Shown here in pieces: positions 9,304-18,605 of a stretch of DNA of 25,647 bases; position 1 is the stretch's first letter; the number at the start of each line of letters is the position of its first letter. The notes beneath the pieces are model-generated. The model worked only from the letters and a program-made list of their open reading frames with translations. It had not been told where the DNA came from and made no database searches. Origin of the DNA: Isotricha intestinalis (taxonomy: Eukaryota; Ciliophora; Litostomatea; Vestibuliferida; Isotrichidae); contig JAJJLU010000639.1 in the NCBI GenBank assembly GCA_023807065.1, forward strand, positions 1 through 25,647, given 5' to 3'. The position numbers and the translations under genes were made by a program.

Positions 9304-9798
9304 ATTTATTAGAATTTTTTAATTATTTTTTTTTTATTTATAATATTATGAATATTAATTAAATAAATGAAAGAATCATATTTTTAAATTATTTAATTCA
9401 TCATAAGAAAATTCAATGATTTTTGAGATGATTTTTCAAAATTATTCATTTTATAATTATGATATTTCTTATAATGTAATGGTAATAATAAATTATTTAT
9501 AATATTTGTTATATGGTTTTTTATTTGGTTTAATTTTTTTAATCATTTTTTATTTTTGTTAATTTATTAATTTATACTTTAATTTAAAAGATTTTTTTCT
9601 TATTTTGAGTTAAATATTAATTCAATATTTAACTTCAAATTAAATATTTAAAAAAATATTAAAATGTTTAATGTATTATATTATATAATATTTTTTTTTT
9701 TCGAAAATAAAGAATAAAAAATATCATAAACAACTTATCACTAACAACTACTTATAAATAATATTATATCATTTTTACACAAATTCAATACATAAAGA
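9304..9798. other. A+T-rich spacer, no gene seen
   Basis: Almost 500 bp between the start of the FIP1-like relic and the end of the two-TM protein gene. Stops in all frames. A T11 run lies at about 9690. It marks the boundary between the decayed subtelomeric zone and the intact gene block. Confidence 0.5.
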
Positions 9799-11706
9799 CT
9801 AAAGAATTTTATTTTTTACCTTTTTATTTAAATTTTCAAATATAAAAATATCAGTTTTCGAAATATTATCATTTTTAATAATATTTTTAAAATAACTAAC
9901 AACAGAATTTTCAACATCATTATTTTTGATTGTAATTAAATTATCTCTTTCTTCTTCATTTTTTAAATTAATTTTTTTTAAAAGTAATAAACTATTAATT
10001 TGTCCTTCATTTAATAATAATTTTTTCATAAATTCAAATTGTTTTACCATTTCTAAATATCGACTTGATTGAACTAAATAAACATAATACCAATGTAATA
10101 AAGTAGAATTTTGAGTATTAAATATTCTTGAAAATCTCTTATTTGAATAACAACAAAATAATAAATTTATTTTTAAATTTTCCAATATCATATAACTTAA
10201 ACTTAATTCTTCTTCAGAATCTAAATAAGAATGAATATTTGAATTTAAATGTTTTGGATTTTTTAATCTTTGTAATAATTGATTTCCTGATTGTTCAATT
10301 GTATTTTTTTCTATAGAACTTAATTTAATATTTATATTATTTGATATTTGATTATTAAGAGTTTCAATTTTATCTTTTGAATAATTGAATTTTGGAAGAT
10401 TTATTTTTATTTTTATATCTTTTGATTTATTTAATATAGTATCTTTATTAGTTAAACAAAAAAGTGAACTTTGGAAATTTTTATTCGAAGGTTTTTTAAT
10501 AATAGAATCGAATTTAAATTGAATGTCATTTAAATCTCTACCACTTAAATTTTGTATATTTATTGCACTTCCTTGATGTTCATTTTGAACATAAGTTAAA
10601 TTTCTTTTAAATTTAGTATCATCATAAAAATCAAAACTATTTTGAATAATTTCTAATTTTTGTATATTCCCTCCAACGAAATGAGAAAGAGATTCAAATA
10701 AATAAACAATAATATTAATTATACTTGCAGTAACAGCAATAGCATTTTGTATTTTCATATAATATCTAGTATAATAATTTTTTTCCATTATAGTATAAAG
10801 ATTAATTTCATATATTTTAGTAGAAGAACCTTCTTTAGTTAAATCTTCATCTGAAAAATAAGCATATGTTGTTCTAAAAGAATCAACTCCCCATAAACTA
10901 TAATTATGATATTTTGTAAATACCCATCCTTTATCATCATTCATTGTTGTTTTCTTTAAGAAAATATCATCATTTCTTTGTAATCTATAACTTAAACAAT
11001 AATAATAATTTTTATATCTTCTTATTAAAGGTTGTTGATATGAAAGAGGATTAAATTCAACTAAAGGATAATATAAAGCGAAAAATTTAGGATTATCTTG
11101 ATTGAGAAATTCTCTTAATTTATTTAATGAAGTACATTTTGGATTACTAGATGAATATTGAGCTCCATTTTCACAATAAAAAACTTGTATTTCAAAATAA
11201 TATAAATTAGGACTATCCCAATAACCACCAAATTTTCTTCCTCCTAATTCAGGACAATATAATTTACCAAATGTTTTAGTTAAATTCATATCTGGGAAAT
11301 CACTATCATTACATACATGATAAGGTAAAAATTCATCACCTATTATAGAATGATATTCTCCATTATTACTTACTTCAGTTGTATAATAATATATTTTAAA
11401 ATATAATATATCTTTAACATCCACAAAATGAGCATCGTAATCTTCTATTCTAAATGCAAATAATAATTTTTCTTTGGAAAAATCAAAATATTCATATGTT
11501 AAGTTATTTTCTACTGACATTGTTACTGATGGGTTTTGACGATAAAAAAAATTATTTCCAAATATTATAAATAATATTATTGACAATACTCCTATTAATA
11601 TTGTTAATATTCCACCAAAGGGAGTACTTTTTTTTAACGTTTTTCCTGAGTAAAAATGGAATTTTGTTCCTATTACATCTAATTCTTTTAATAATTTTAC
11701 TATCAT
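9799..11706 (-). CDS. Large two-pass transmembrane protein, ciliate-type, unknown function
   Basis: An intact 635-residue ORF. The N terminus (LDVIGTKFHFYSGKTLKKST, then PFGGILT) leads into a first hydrophobic segment at about 31-50. A long region (about 51-315) follows with paired cysteines and several N-glycosylation sequons, consistent with a lumenal or extracellular domain. A second hydrophobic segment lies at about 321-340 (NAIAVTASIINIIVYLFESL). The last 290 residues are Asn/Lys/Ser-rich and probably cytoplasmic. Large families of uncharacterised membrane proteins with an FYSG-like N-terminal motif directly before the first membrane segment exist in ciliates, and this looks like one of them. 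I do not recognise a catalytic or transport domain. The ATG at 11706 is preceded by an A run and is the first in frame. The gene is one of a run of minus-strand genes. Confidence 0.75.
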   Translation of the reverse strand: MIVKLLKELDVIGTKFHFYSGKTLKKSTPFGGILTILIGVLSIILFIIFGNNFFYRQNPSVTMSVENNLTYEYFDFSKEKLLFAFRIEDYDAHFVDVKDILYFKIYYYTTEVSNNGEYHSIIGDEFLPYHVCNDSDFPDMNLTKTFGKLYCPELGGRKFGGYWDSPNLYYFEIQVFYCENGAQYSSSNPKCTSLNKLREFLNQDNPKFFALYYPLVEFNPLSYQQPLIRRYKNYYYCLSYRLQRNDDIFLKKTTMNDDKGWVFTKYHNYSLWGVDSFRTTYAYFSDEDLTKEGSSTKIYEINLYTIMEKNYYTRYYMKIQNAIAVTASIINIIVYLFESLSHFVGGNIQKLEIIQNSFDFYDDTKFKRNLTYVQNEHQGSAINIQNLSGRDLNDIQFKFDSIIKKPSNKNFQSSLFCLTNKDTILNKSKDIKIKINLPKFNYSKDKIETLNNQISNNINIKLSSIEKNTIEQSGNQLLQRLKNPKHLNSNIHSYLDSEEELSLSYMILENLKINLLFCCYSNKRFSRIFNTQNSTLLHWYYVYLVQSSRYLEMVKQFEFMKKLLLNEGQINSLLLLKKINLKNEEERDNLITIKNNDVENSVVSYFKNIIKNDNISKTDIFIFENLNKKVKNKIL

Positions 11707-11882
11707 TTTTTTTGGATTTTTTTTTTATTTTTATTTTTTATTTATAAATTTTATTGTATTACTTTAATTTATTTATTAATATATTTTTTATTTTTGCTAA
11801 TTAAGTCAAATATTTATAATATATATTAGTATTAAATTTGTTAATTTTTTAACAGGAAAAAAAATCAAATTATTTATTTACG

Positions 11883-12242
11883 TTAATTATTTATCATTTC
11901 TTGTTTTTGTTCATTTTCTTTTTGTCTTTTTTCATATTCTTCTAATCTAATTCTTTTTTCTTTATACTCTTTAACATTTGCATTTATTTTTTTTATTCTA
12001 AAATGACCATAAATAAAAACACTTAAAATAAAAATAACACAAAATCCTCCATCAATATAATAAAGAATATATTTATCATTTTTACATTTTACATTATCAA
12101 CACATTCATGATTTTTACAACACGAATGTTGACATTCTAAATTTGAAGAACAATATAATCCATTTTCTTTATTAAAAATTTTACTATTAATCACATAATT
12201 TAATAATAAAAATAATAAAACAAATTGAATTTGATTCTTCAT
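11883..12242 (-). CDS. Small Cys-rich single-pass membrane protein
   Basis: A 119-residue protein. Residues 1-20 (MKNQIQFVLLFLLLNYVINS) look like a signal peptide. The mature ectodomain holds six cysteines at 31, 37, 41, 42, 47 and 53 (C-x5-C-x3-CC-x4-C-x5-C), as in small disulfide-knotted modules. A membrane segment spans about 60-82, and a Lys/Glu/Arg-rich tail (about 84-119) probably forms a short cytoplasmic coiled coil. Type I topology is predicted. No enzyme function is implied. It could be a cell-surface receptor fragment or adhesion module. The gene is divergent from the next plus-strand gene, with only 53 bp between start codons. Confidence 0.75.
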   Translation of the reverse strand: MKNQIQFVLLFLLLNYVINSKIFNKENGLYCSSNLECQHSCCKNHECVDNVKCKNDKYILYYIDGGFCVIFILSVFIYGHFRIKKINANVKEYKEKRIRLEEYEKRQKENEQKQEMINN

Positions 12243-12295
12243 TTTTATTTATATAATAAATTATAAAAAAATTGAATATTTATTAATAAAAAAGT
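12243..12295. promoter_or_regulatory. 53-bp divergent intergenic region, presumed shared promoter
   Basis: The start codons of the Cys-rich membrane protein (minus) and the Asn/Lys-rich protein (plus) are 53 bp apart, and the interval is almost pure A+T. Both 5' untranslated regions and both initiation sites must fit here or overlap the neighbouring gene. No motif is distinguishable. Confidence 0.45.
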
Positions 12296-13270
12296 ATGTA
12301 TAAAGATAATAATGATTATTATTTAATTCATGGAACAGAACCTTTTTCATTATATTTTAATAAAGTAAATGAAAATATAAATAAAAATATTGAAAATGAA
12401 CATGAATATAAAGAAAATTTAGAATTTTTAGAAAAATTTAAAGGAAGAATAGAAACAATAGGAAGAAAAGGAATGAAAGATATAATAAATAAAACAAATA
12501 TTCCAATAAATAATCCTCCAAAAATACCAGAAGAAATGTATTATAGGTATCAATATAATAATCCTAATACTTTACCTAAAATACAATCTTTTTCAGAAAA
12601 TAATATAAAAACAAAATCTAAATATTTAAATTATTATAATAAAAGTAGACAAAATCCTTTAGATACTTTAATTTATAATCCTAAAATAAATTCTACTGTA
12701 ATTTATGCAAGACCTAATGTAATTAAAATAGGGATTAAAAAAACAAGAAGAAAAAAAAAAAAAAATTTAAGTATTAATGATAATTACGAAGAATATAATC
12801 AAGAAAGAGAAAGAAGTTATATTCCTTATTCAATTGAAGATTATCAAAGAATTATGAATAATTTTCAAAAAAATAAATTTAATGGTTTAGGTTATGATTA
12901 TAATAATAAAGATTGGAAAAATAGAGAAGAAAAATTATTAAAGAGAAATAATTATAGTAATTTAATTGAAAAAAATAAATTAGGAATTAATAATAAATTT
13001 AAATTGAAAAATCCAAAAGAAATGGAAAGAGAAAAATTAGAAGAAAAAAATTTAAATAGTATTCGATTTAAAACTAATCAATATGGAAATTATATTACAA
13101 ATAAATTTTTAGATGAAATTAATCGAAGAAGATATGAAGAAGAGTTAATGTTAAAAAATAAAGAAAAAAATAAAAACTCTTTATACAAAAAATATTATAA
13201 TAAATTAATCAATCAAAATCAAAATGAATATAAAAATAATTTATTAAAATTAAAAGAATCATTAATATAA
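12296..13270 (+). CDS. Charged Asn/Lys-rich protein, unknown function
   Basis: A 324-residue intact ORF without signal peptide or membrane segment. It is rich in Asn, Lys, Glu and Tyr. The most structured part is near residues 175-230: ERSYIPYSIEDYQRIMNN, then NGLGYDYNN, then W, REEK and a YSNLIEKNK block. This pattern (PYS-ED-Y, GLG-D, W, REEK, Y..N) reminds me of conserved blocks in uncharacterised ciliary proteins, but I cannot name a family with confidence. A basic run, KKTRRKKKKN, lies at about 148-157. The C-terminal third is helical and charged, likely coiled coil. It is the only plus-strand gene in the 9.8-18.2 kb block. Confidence 0.7.
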   Translation: MYKDNNDYYLIHGTEPFSLYFNKVNENINKNIENEHEYKENLEFLEKFKGRIETIGRKGMKDIINKTNIPINNPPKIPEEMYYRYQYNNPNTLPKIQSFSENNIKTKSKYLNYYNKSRQNPLDTLIYNPKINSTVIYARPNVIKIGIKKTRRKKKKNLSINDNYEEYNQERERSYIPYSIEDYQRIMNNFQKNKFNGLGYDYNNKDWKNREEKLLKRNNYSNLIEKNKLGINNKFKLKNPKEMEREKLEEKNLNSIRFKTNQYGNYITNKFLDEINRRRYEEELMLKNKEKNKNSLYKKYYNKLINQNQNEYKNNLLKLKESLI

Positions 13271-13449
13271 TTTTATAAATTAATATTATTAATATATTTT
13301 AATAAACTTTTTTTAAATCAACAACACAGAAAAAATTGCTTTTTAAATAAAACTCAATGTAAAAAATTTTTTTTATTAATTGAGATAAGAAAATAAACAT
13401 AAATAAAATAACTCATTTATCTATACATAATAAATTATATAAAATTATA

Positions 13450-14235
13450 TTAATCTTTAATTTCAATTTCTTCTTTATAATCTAAAATTTCACCTAATTT
13501 TTCAAATAATAAAGAAATTCCATTACTTTCTTTTAAAGAGATATAAAAAAAATCACATTTATATTTAAGCAGGAATTCTTGTAAATAAGGAATATTAATT
13601 TTATTACCAATATCTATTTTATTTCCTATTAAAATCACAGGTTTTTGTTTAGAAATAATTTTACTTTCAATTAAATTTTTTGCAAAATTCCATGAATTTA
13701 AAGAAGTAACATCAAATAATATAATATAACAATCTGCTTCTTTTATTTCATTTATATTATTTGTTACATTTAATTCTAATTTAAATCTTTTTGAATATGG
13801 TTTTAATCTTAATAATTTTATATTTTTTTCATCACTTAAACTTGGAATATAAAATATATTAAATTTTTGAGCACATATTTTTATTAATAAACTTGTTTTT
13901 CCACTTTCTTTATCTCCATAAATAAAAAGAGTTTTTTCAAAGTTTTTTTTTATTATTGTATAAGGTAAAAAAATACTTCTATTTAAAATTAAATTTTCTG
14001 ATTTATATTTAATAAGAGGAGGGTTGCTTTTAACTTCTCTTTCAGATTCGTTTAATGTTTTTTTATTTAATATATTATTTGTATTTAATCTAAAGCCATT
14101 TGTCATTATTGTACTTGGACTTTTTACTTGTATTGTTTTTGAATTTTGTATATTTTTTTTCCCTAAATCATTTAATATTAAATTATCAAGTTTATTAAAT
14201 ATTTCTTTATTTTGATTACATGTACAAACTCCCAT
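13450..14235 (-). CDS. Atypical Ras-like GTPase with an N-terminal acylation motif
   Basis: A 261-residue protein. MGVCTC at the N terminus is a strong myristoylation plus palmitoylation signal. Residues 7-95 are a poorly conserved linker. A P-loop, GDKESGKTS (107-115), follows. Strand and loop elements of a Ras-like fold continue: IILFDVTSLNSWNFAKNLIE at 171-190, the G4 motif NKID at 205-208, and a G5-like SLK at 233-235. The switch II motif (DxxG followed by Gln) is not recognisable in the expected place (about 152-165), so GTP hydrolysis may be altered. There is no C-terminal CAAX or Cys pair, so membrane attachment would rely on the N terminus, as in some Arf or Rab-like proteins. Placement among Ras, Rab or Roc subfamilies is not possible by eye. 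Intact, with start codon fixed by the MG signal. Confidence 0.75.
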   Translation of the reverse strand: MGVCTCNQNKEIFNKLDNLILNDLGKKNIQNSKTIQVKSPSTIMTNGFRLNTNNILNKKTLNESEREVKSNPPLIKYKSENLILNRSIFLPYTIIKKNFEKTLFIYGDKESGKTSLLIKICAQKFNIFYIPSLSDEKNIKLLRLKPYSKRFKLELNVTNNINEIKEADCYIILFDVTSLNSWNFAKNLIESKIISKQKPVILIGNKIDIGNKINIPYLQEFLLKYKCDFFYISLKESNGISLLFEKLGEILDYKEEIEIKD

Positions 14236-14564
14236 ATAAAAAATATTTTAAAAAAAATATTATAATTTTATTATTTAAAGAATAAAAATAGTTTTGTAAT
14301 TCATTGTTTTTTTTGCTCTTTTTATTTATATATTTTTAATTTTTGAATACTTTAATTTATTTTATATTGAAAAAAATAAAGATAATGAATAAAGTAAAAT
14401 ATAATTAATAACTTTATTATTAAAAAAATATTTAAAAAATTCAATGTTCATTACATAATAACAAAAAAATAAAATAAATTATTATAATTATTTTATTATA
14501 TTTTAAAAATTAATTAAATTATTATTTTTTACATTTTTTTAATAAATATTTTCCTATATTCATT
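14236..14564. other. A+T-rich spacer, no gene seen
   Basis: About 330 bp between two minus-strand genes, holding the promoter of the GTPase gene and the 3' region of nothing else on that side except the downstream end of the next gene. No motif seen. Confidence 0.4.
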
Positions 14565-15986
14565 TTATTCTTTTTTATTTATTTTTCCTTTAGCTCTTGA
14601 AATTTGAGGATTATTTGTATTATCTAATCTATTCTTAAAAGAATTATAATTTAAATTTTTCCAATTTAAATTAGCTGGAATATTAGGAACTAATTTAATA
14701 TCTTTTTTAATAAAATCATTCTTTTGAATAGAAATTCCTTTAATATTATTTTTAATATCTAAAGAAGCTTTTTTTAAATTTTCATTATATTTTTTATCAT
14801 TAATATTTTCTCTTATTTTTATTGATAAATTAAAAGTTTTATTTTCAATAAAATTAAATTCAGTAAATTTTATATCAAATATATGAATTCCATTCTTAAT
14901 TAATAATTTTTTTATTTCTGATATATCTTCATATTTAATATTATTAATTAAATAAGAATGAAAAATTTCTTTTTTATTTTTATCATTAATACAATTTAAA
15001 TTGTTTTCATAAAAATCATCTTGACTTAAAATACTTATATTATTTAATTGCTTTTGAATTAAAGAATTTGTTCTTCCTTTATAAAACATTTTAACTCTCT
15101 TTATTTTATTTCTTTTATCATTATTAATATTTTTATTTATTGGTTTATATAATAAATTAATATTATCCATAGAATTATTTAACTGTTTTATTTTTCTTTC
15201 TTTAACATTTAAATTATTATTTGTTTTATTATATAATCTTTTTAACTTAATTTCATTTGAATTATCTTTCCAACAAAATTCTTCATTTATTTCTGAATAA
15301 TTTATCATTTTTTTTTTTTTTGAATCACTTATTTTATTTCCATCTGTTAAAGGGATTTTTTTTATATTTAAATTTATATCTTCTTTTTTTGGAAGAAAAA
15401 AAATATTAGATTCTAAAGAATTCATTTTAATTTCTTTTGAAGAACTTTGATTATTATATTTTTTATTTTCTTTATTTTGAATTAAATTATTATTTTCAAA
15501 TTTCTTTAATGTCAAATTTTGTGACAAAGATAATTTTTTATTTGAATTTTTTCTTTCTCTGTTAATTTCTCCTTTAGAATTTTTAATATTATTGTTTTTA
15601 ACTAAATTCATTTTTTCTTTACCATAAATTTCAATAATTTTTCTTTGAAAAGGACTTAATTCATTTTTATATTTAGGAAAAGAATTATTTTCACTTTTAT
15701 TTCTATTTAATTTAAAAGAATTATTTTTATTTAATTTAATATTTAAATTATCTTCAATTGATTTATTATTTGAATCAGAAAAATGACGACTGCAAATTTT
15801 TTGAAATTTTTTTGCTTTTGAAATTGGTTTATTTATAAATTGATTTATATTTATATGATCTATATTTCTTAAAGATAAATTATATTTTTTTTGAGGTCGA
15901 TATTTTTCCATATGAAAAATTGTATTTGATAAATTAAAAATATCACTTTCATTTCTTAATCTAAATCTTTCTTGTTTTGATATCAT
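14565..15986 (-). CDS. Basic Asn/Lys-rich protein, unknown function
   Basis: A 473-residue ORF dominated by Asn, Lys, Ser and Ile, with no signal peptide, membrane segment or domain that I recognise. Slightly more complex blocks are the N terminus (MISKQERFRLRNESDIFNLS), a segment near 110-130 (SPFQRKIIEIYGKEKMNLVK) and a region of about 345-390 with mixed hydrophobic residues (YEDISEIKKLLIKNGIHIFD). Long ciliate proteins of this type are often cytoskeletal or basal-body associated, but nothing here proves that. The open frame of 473 codons in such A+T-rich DNA supports a real gene. Confidence 0.65.
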   Translation of the reverse strand: MISKQERFRLRNESDIFNLSNTIFHMEKYRPQKKYNLSLRNIDHININQFINKPISKAKKFQKICSRHFSDSNNKSIEDNLNIKLNKNNSFKLNRNKSENNSFPKYKNELSPFQRKIIEIYGKEKMNLVKNNNIKNSKGEINRERKNSNKKLSLSQNLTLKKFENNNLIQNKENKKYNNQSSSKEIKMNSLESNIFFLPKKEDINLNIKKIPLTDGNKISDSKKKKMINYSEINEEFCWKDNSNEIKLKRLYNKTNNNLNVKERKIKQLNNSMDNINLLYKPINKNINNDKRNKIKRVKMFYKGRTNSLIQKQLNNISILSQDDFYENNLNCINDKNKKEIFHSYLINNIKYEDISEIKKLLIKNGIHIFDIKFTEFNFIENKTFNLSIKIRENINDKKYNENLKKASLDIKNNIKGISIQKNDFIKKDIKLVPNIPANLNWKNLNYNSFKNRLDNTNNPQISRAKGKINKKE

Positions 15987-16173
15987 TATTTTTTTTTTAA
16001 TATTTTTTCATCTAAAAATAATTATTATTTAATGAAAAAATTTTATTATCAATTTTTATTTATTGTATTGAATTAAAATTTATATTTAAAAAAGAAAAAA
16101 TTATTTCGTATTTATATAAAACTATTAATATGTTTTTATTTAATAAAAAAAATGAATAATATACAAGAAAAAA

Positions 16174-17340
16174 TTAATGATATAAATTTTCCAAATTAAG
16201 TAAATTTAATTCTTTTTGAAAATTAGGTGAGAAAATATTATCAATTAGGAAATATTTTTTAGAAAAATTAATTAAGATTTGAATTTGATTTTTAATCACT
16301 TGAATTTTTTCTTCAAAAATTCCATCACTTTCTTTAATATGAGTAATTTCTTTTCCAAATCTAAAAAAATATAAATTAACACTTTCATTATTATTATCAT
16401 CAATATCTTTAATTATTCCATAACCATGTTGTTTTCCATTAATCCAAAAGCCTTCATAAATAGTTTTTTCATCATAGAAAAAAATACCAAAACCATGTTT
16501 AACAAAATTATTATATTCTCCAAAATATTTTTGAGTATTATTCCAAAAGAAAAAATTTACTCCATTCATTTTCCCATTTTTCCAAATTCCAATTGAAAAT
16601 TTTCCTTCATCTTCAAATTTCATTTTTGTAATTCCATTAACTTTATTTTCTTTATTAAAATAACCTTCAATAATTTTACCATTAACATATTGAAAAGTAC
16701 CAAATCCATTTTTATAATCATTATTAAAATAACCTTTAAAATTAGAACCATCTTCAAAATTTTCTTCTCCAAAACCATTTTTTTTATTTTTAACCCAATT
16801 ACCGATATAAGAGTAATTTTCATATTGAAATTTACCATAACCATTTTGATAATTATTTTCAAATACTCCTTCATAATAAGAACCATCATTAAATATTATT
16901 CTTCCTAAACCATTAAATTTATCATTTTGAAATTCTCCTATGTATTTAGAACTATCATTTATATTATATAATGTTCCTATTCCTTCTTTTATAAAAGACA
17001 TTTTATTTAAAGTTCCTATATATATTGTATTGTTATTATATAATCTTTTTACATTTATATAATGAGAATCTTCTAAGATTTTTATATTTTTATTCTTTAA
17101 TAAAGTAAATTCTCCTAAATATTTTTCGGTTTTTAATACTTCTGATGATAATAATGTTGTTGGATCAAAATATTCTATTTCCATTCCTGGTAATGAATTA
17201 TTTGAGGATGTTGTTAATGTTATTTTATTTTTTATAAATAATTTCTTTATCTTCCTTTTTCGTCTCCATGTTTTTTGAATTAATAATATTTTATTTAAAG
17301 GAATATCATTTTTTCTATCTTTATTTCTTAAATTTCCCAT
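16174..17340 (-). CDS. MORN-repeat protein with an IQ motif
   Basis: A 388-residue protein. It begins MGNLRNKD, a possible myristoylation signal. An IQ-like calmodulin-binding motif follows at about 20-34 (LIQKTWRRKRKIKKL). From residue 107 there are about nine MORN repeats at 23-residue spacing: YIGT, YIGEFQNDKFNGLGRIIF, YYEGVFENNYQNGYGKFQY, YIGNWVKNKKNGFGEENF, FKGYF, IIEGYF, FSIGIW, YFGEYNNFVKHGFGIFFY and YEGFWINGKQHGYGII. MORN arrays form an elongated beta sheet and often act as membrane or cytoskeleton scaffolds in protists, including cortical and ciliary structures. An N-terminal lipid anchor plus calmodulin binding would fit a calcium-responsive cortical scaffold. That role is inference. 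Confidence 0.88.
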   Translation of the reverse strand: MGNLRNKDRKNDIPLNKILLIQKTWRRKRKIKKLFIKNKITLTTSSNNSLPGMEIEYFDPTTLLSSEVLKTEKYLGEFTLLKNKNIKILEDSHYINVKRLYNNNTIYIGTLNKMSFIKEGIGTLYNINDSSKYIGEFQNDKFNGLGRIIFNDGSYYEGVFENNYQNGYGKFQYENYSYIGNWVKNKKNGFGEENFEDGSNFKGYFNNDYKNGFGTFQYVNGKIIEGYFNKENKVNGITKMKFEDEGKFSIGIWKNGKMNGVNFFFWNNTQKYFGEYNNFVKHGFGIFFYDEKTIYEGFWINGKQHGYGIIKDIDDNNNESVNLYFFRFGKEITHIKESDGIFEEKIQVIKNQIQILINFSKKYFLIDNIFSPNFQKELNLLNLENLYH

Positions 17341-17444
17341 TTAAAAAAATAATCATATTAACCAAAAAAAAAAAAATTTAAAAAATCCATAATTCAAAAA
17401 AAAAAGAAAAATAATTTTTAATTTTAAATAAAAAAAGAAATTTT

Positions 17445-18176
17445 TTATTTCATAGTAGAATTATTTCTTGTAGTAGAATTATTCAATCTAGCAGGAGCTT
17501 TTTGAATTTGAAGTAATAAAGAAGGATTTTTAAGTTTAACAATATTACTAATAGTTTGAATTCTATTTTGAACAATTTCTAATTTAGTTCTTAAAGCATT
17601 ATATCTAAAAGCAATTTGTTTTCTAACAGTATCATCAGGAGAATTAACAAAATCAATACTTAATAATTCAATAAATTTATATTCAATATTTTGTATAAAA
17701 TCTAATCTTGCAGTTCCTTCTTTTTGCATAATAAAAACAGCAATATAACTTTGTGGTTCATTAATACAATTATTTAATAATCTTTTTGTTAAATTACTAT
17801 ATTCATTAAATTGAACACATAATTTTTGATTATCTTGCATTACTTTAAAAGTTTCTTCATCAACATCACTTGTAAAATGGAAAAATAAGTCATTTTCACA
17901 TGATAATTCAATACGTATTTGACTGGGACTTTGTTCTTCTCCTCCTAATAATATTTTTGTACGAATAGCTTCAAATGATGCTACTTCTTGAGGACCATTT
18001 GAATCTTCTAATCGAAGTTCAAAAGGTACTTCTCTGTCATATAGTAATTTATGACCTTCTGATAATGAAGGATCTTTTTCTTCTATTTCAGAAAAATCAA
18101 AATTTGCTATTATATCAGAATTCTGGTTCTCTGATGTTTGTTGATATGGAGATTTTTGAGTTGATGATGTTTTCAT
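17445..18176 (-). CDS. SAS6L: SAS-6-like centriole/basal-body protein, head domain only
   Basis: A 243-residue protein whose residues of about 43-195 match the SAS-6 N-terminal head: LLYDREVPFELRL, then IRIELSCENDLFFHFTSDVD, then the PISA-type segment RLDFIQNIEYKFIELLSIDF (157-176) and VRKQIAFRYNALRTKLE. SAS-6 builds the nine-fold cartwheel of centrioles and basal bodies. Canonical SAS-6 has a long coiled coil after the head, but this protein ends about 45 residues later with an Asn/Ser/Thr-rich tail. That architecture fits the coiled-coil-free SAS6-like group described in apicomplexans and some other protists, where the protein lies at apical or basal-body structures. It could instead be a short canonical paralogue. 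The codon use is slightly less A+T-rich than its Asn/Lys-rich neighbours. Confidence 0.7.
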   Translation of the reverse strand: MKTSSTQKSPYQQTSENQNSDIIANFDFSEIEEKDPSLSEGHKLLYDREVPFELRLEDSNGPQEVASFEAIRTKILLGGEEQSPSQIRIELSCENDLFFHFTSDVDEETFKVMQDNQKLCVQFNEYSNLTKRLLNNCINEPQSYIAVFIMQKEGTARLDFIQNIEYKFIELLSIDFVNSPDDTVRKQIAFRYNALRTKLEIVQNRIQTISNIVKLKNPSLLLQIQKAPARLNNSTTRNNSTMK

Positions 18177-18605
18177 TTTTTTTTTTTTGAAAAAAAAATT
18201 CTTTTTGGAGATTAAATTTTTTTTCTATTATATTATTTTTTTTTTTTAAATTATTTTTTAAACTTAATTTTAATATACATTATGATTAGTTAGTTAGTTA
18301 GTTTAATTCCGGCAAGCTGGCTCATATTTTATGTTAATTAAAAAAAAAGTATTCTTGAAGAAACACAAGCTTCTTACTTATATTTATATTCTCCCAATAT
18401 CACATGTATCATCTTATTCATCTTTCTTATTATATTCTCCAAATTTAATATATAATTCTAGAATAAAATTTTTAATTTCTTTAATTCCTTTCTTATCCTT
18501 TTTCTTTTTTTTTTCTTTACTGAATAATTCTCAATAAATTTAAATTTATTGTTTTCCTATCTAATCCTTTTAATTTATTCTTTAATTTATCTCTTAATTC
18601 TTTCA
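18177..18605. other. Spacer between the SAS-6-like gene and the retroelement
   Basis: Contains the 5' region of the SAS-6-like gene, the TTAG microsatellite and GC-rich oligonucleotide described separately, and a plus-strand ORF at 18331-18537 that is low-complexity and unconvincing. No further gene seen. Confidence 0.5.
18286..18323 (-). repeat. Four TTAG repeats beside a GC-rich 15-mer, possible retroelement 3' end
   Basis: Four tandem TTAG units (18286-18301, CTAA on the minus strand) lie next to CCGGCAAGCTGGCTC (18309-18323), one of the few GC-rich words outside genes. On the minus strand the order is GC-rich word, short linker, then the CTAA tandem repeat, about 280 bp downstream of the last recognisable reverse transcriptase codons. 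Short 3'-terminal tandem repeats are known for several non-LTR retrotransposon families, so this may mark the element's 3' end. Confidence 0.4.

Noticed and set aside
16620..16908. ORFs in alternative frames over the MORN gene
   Set aside because: Frame shadows created by the repeated MORN coding sequence.
18331..18537. 68-codon plus-strand ORF
   Set aside because: Hydrophobic, low-complexity, no homology, and it lies in the presumed tail region of the retroelement.
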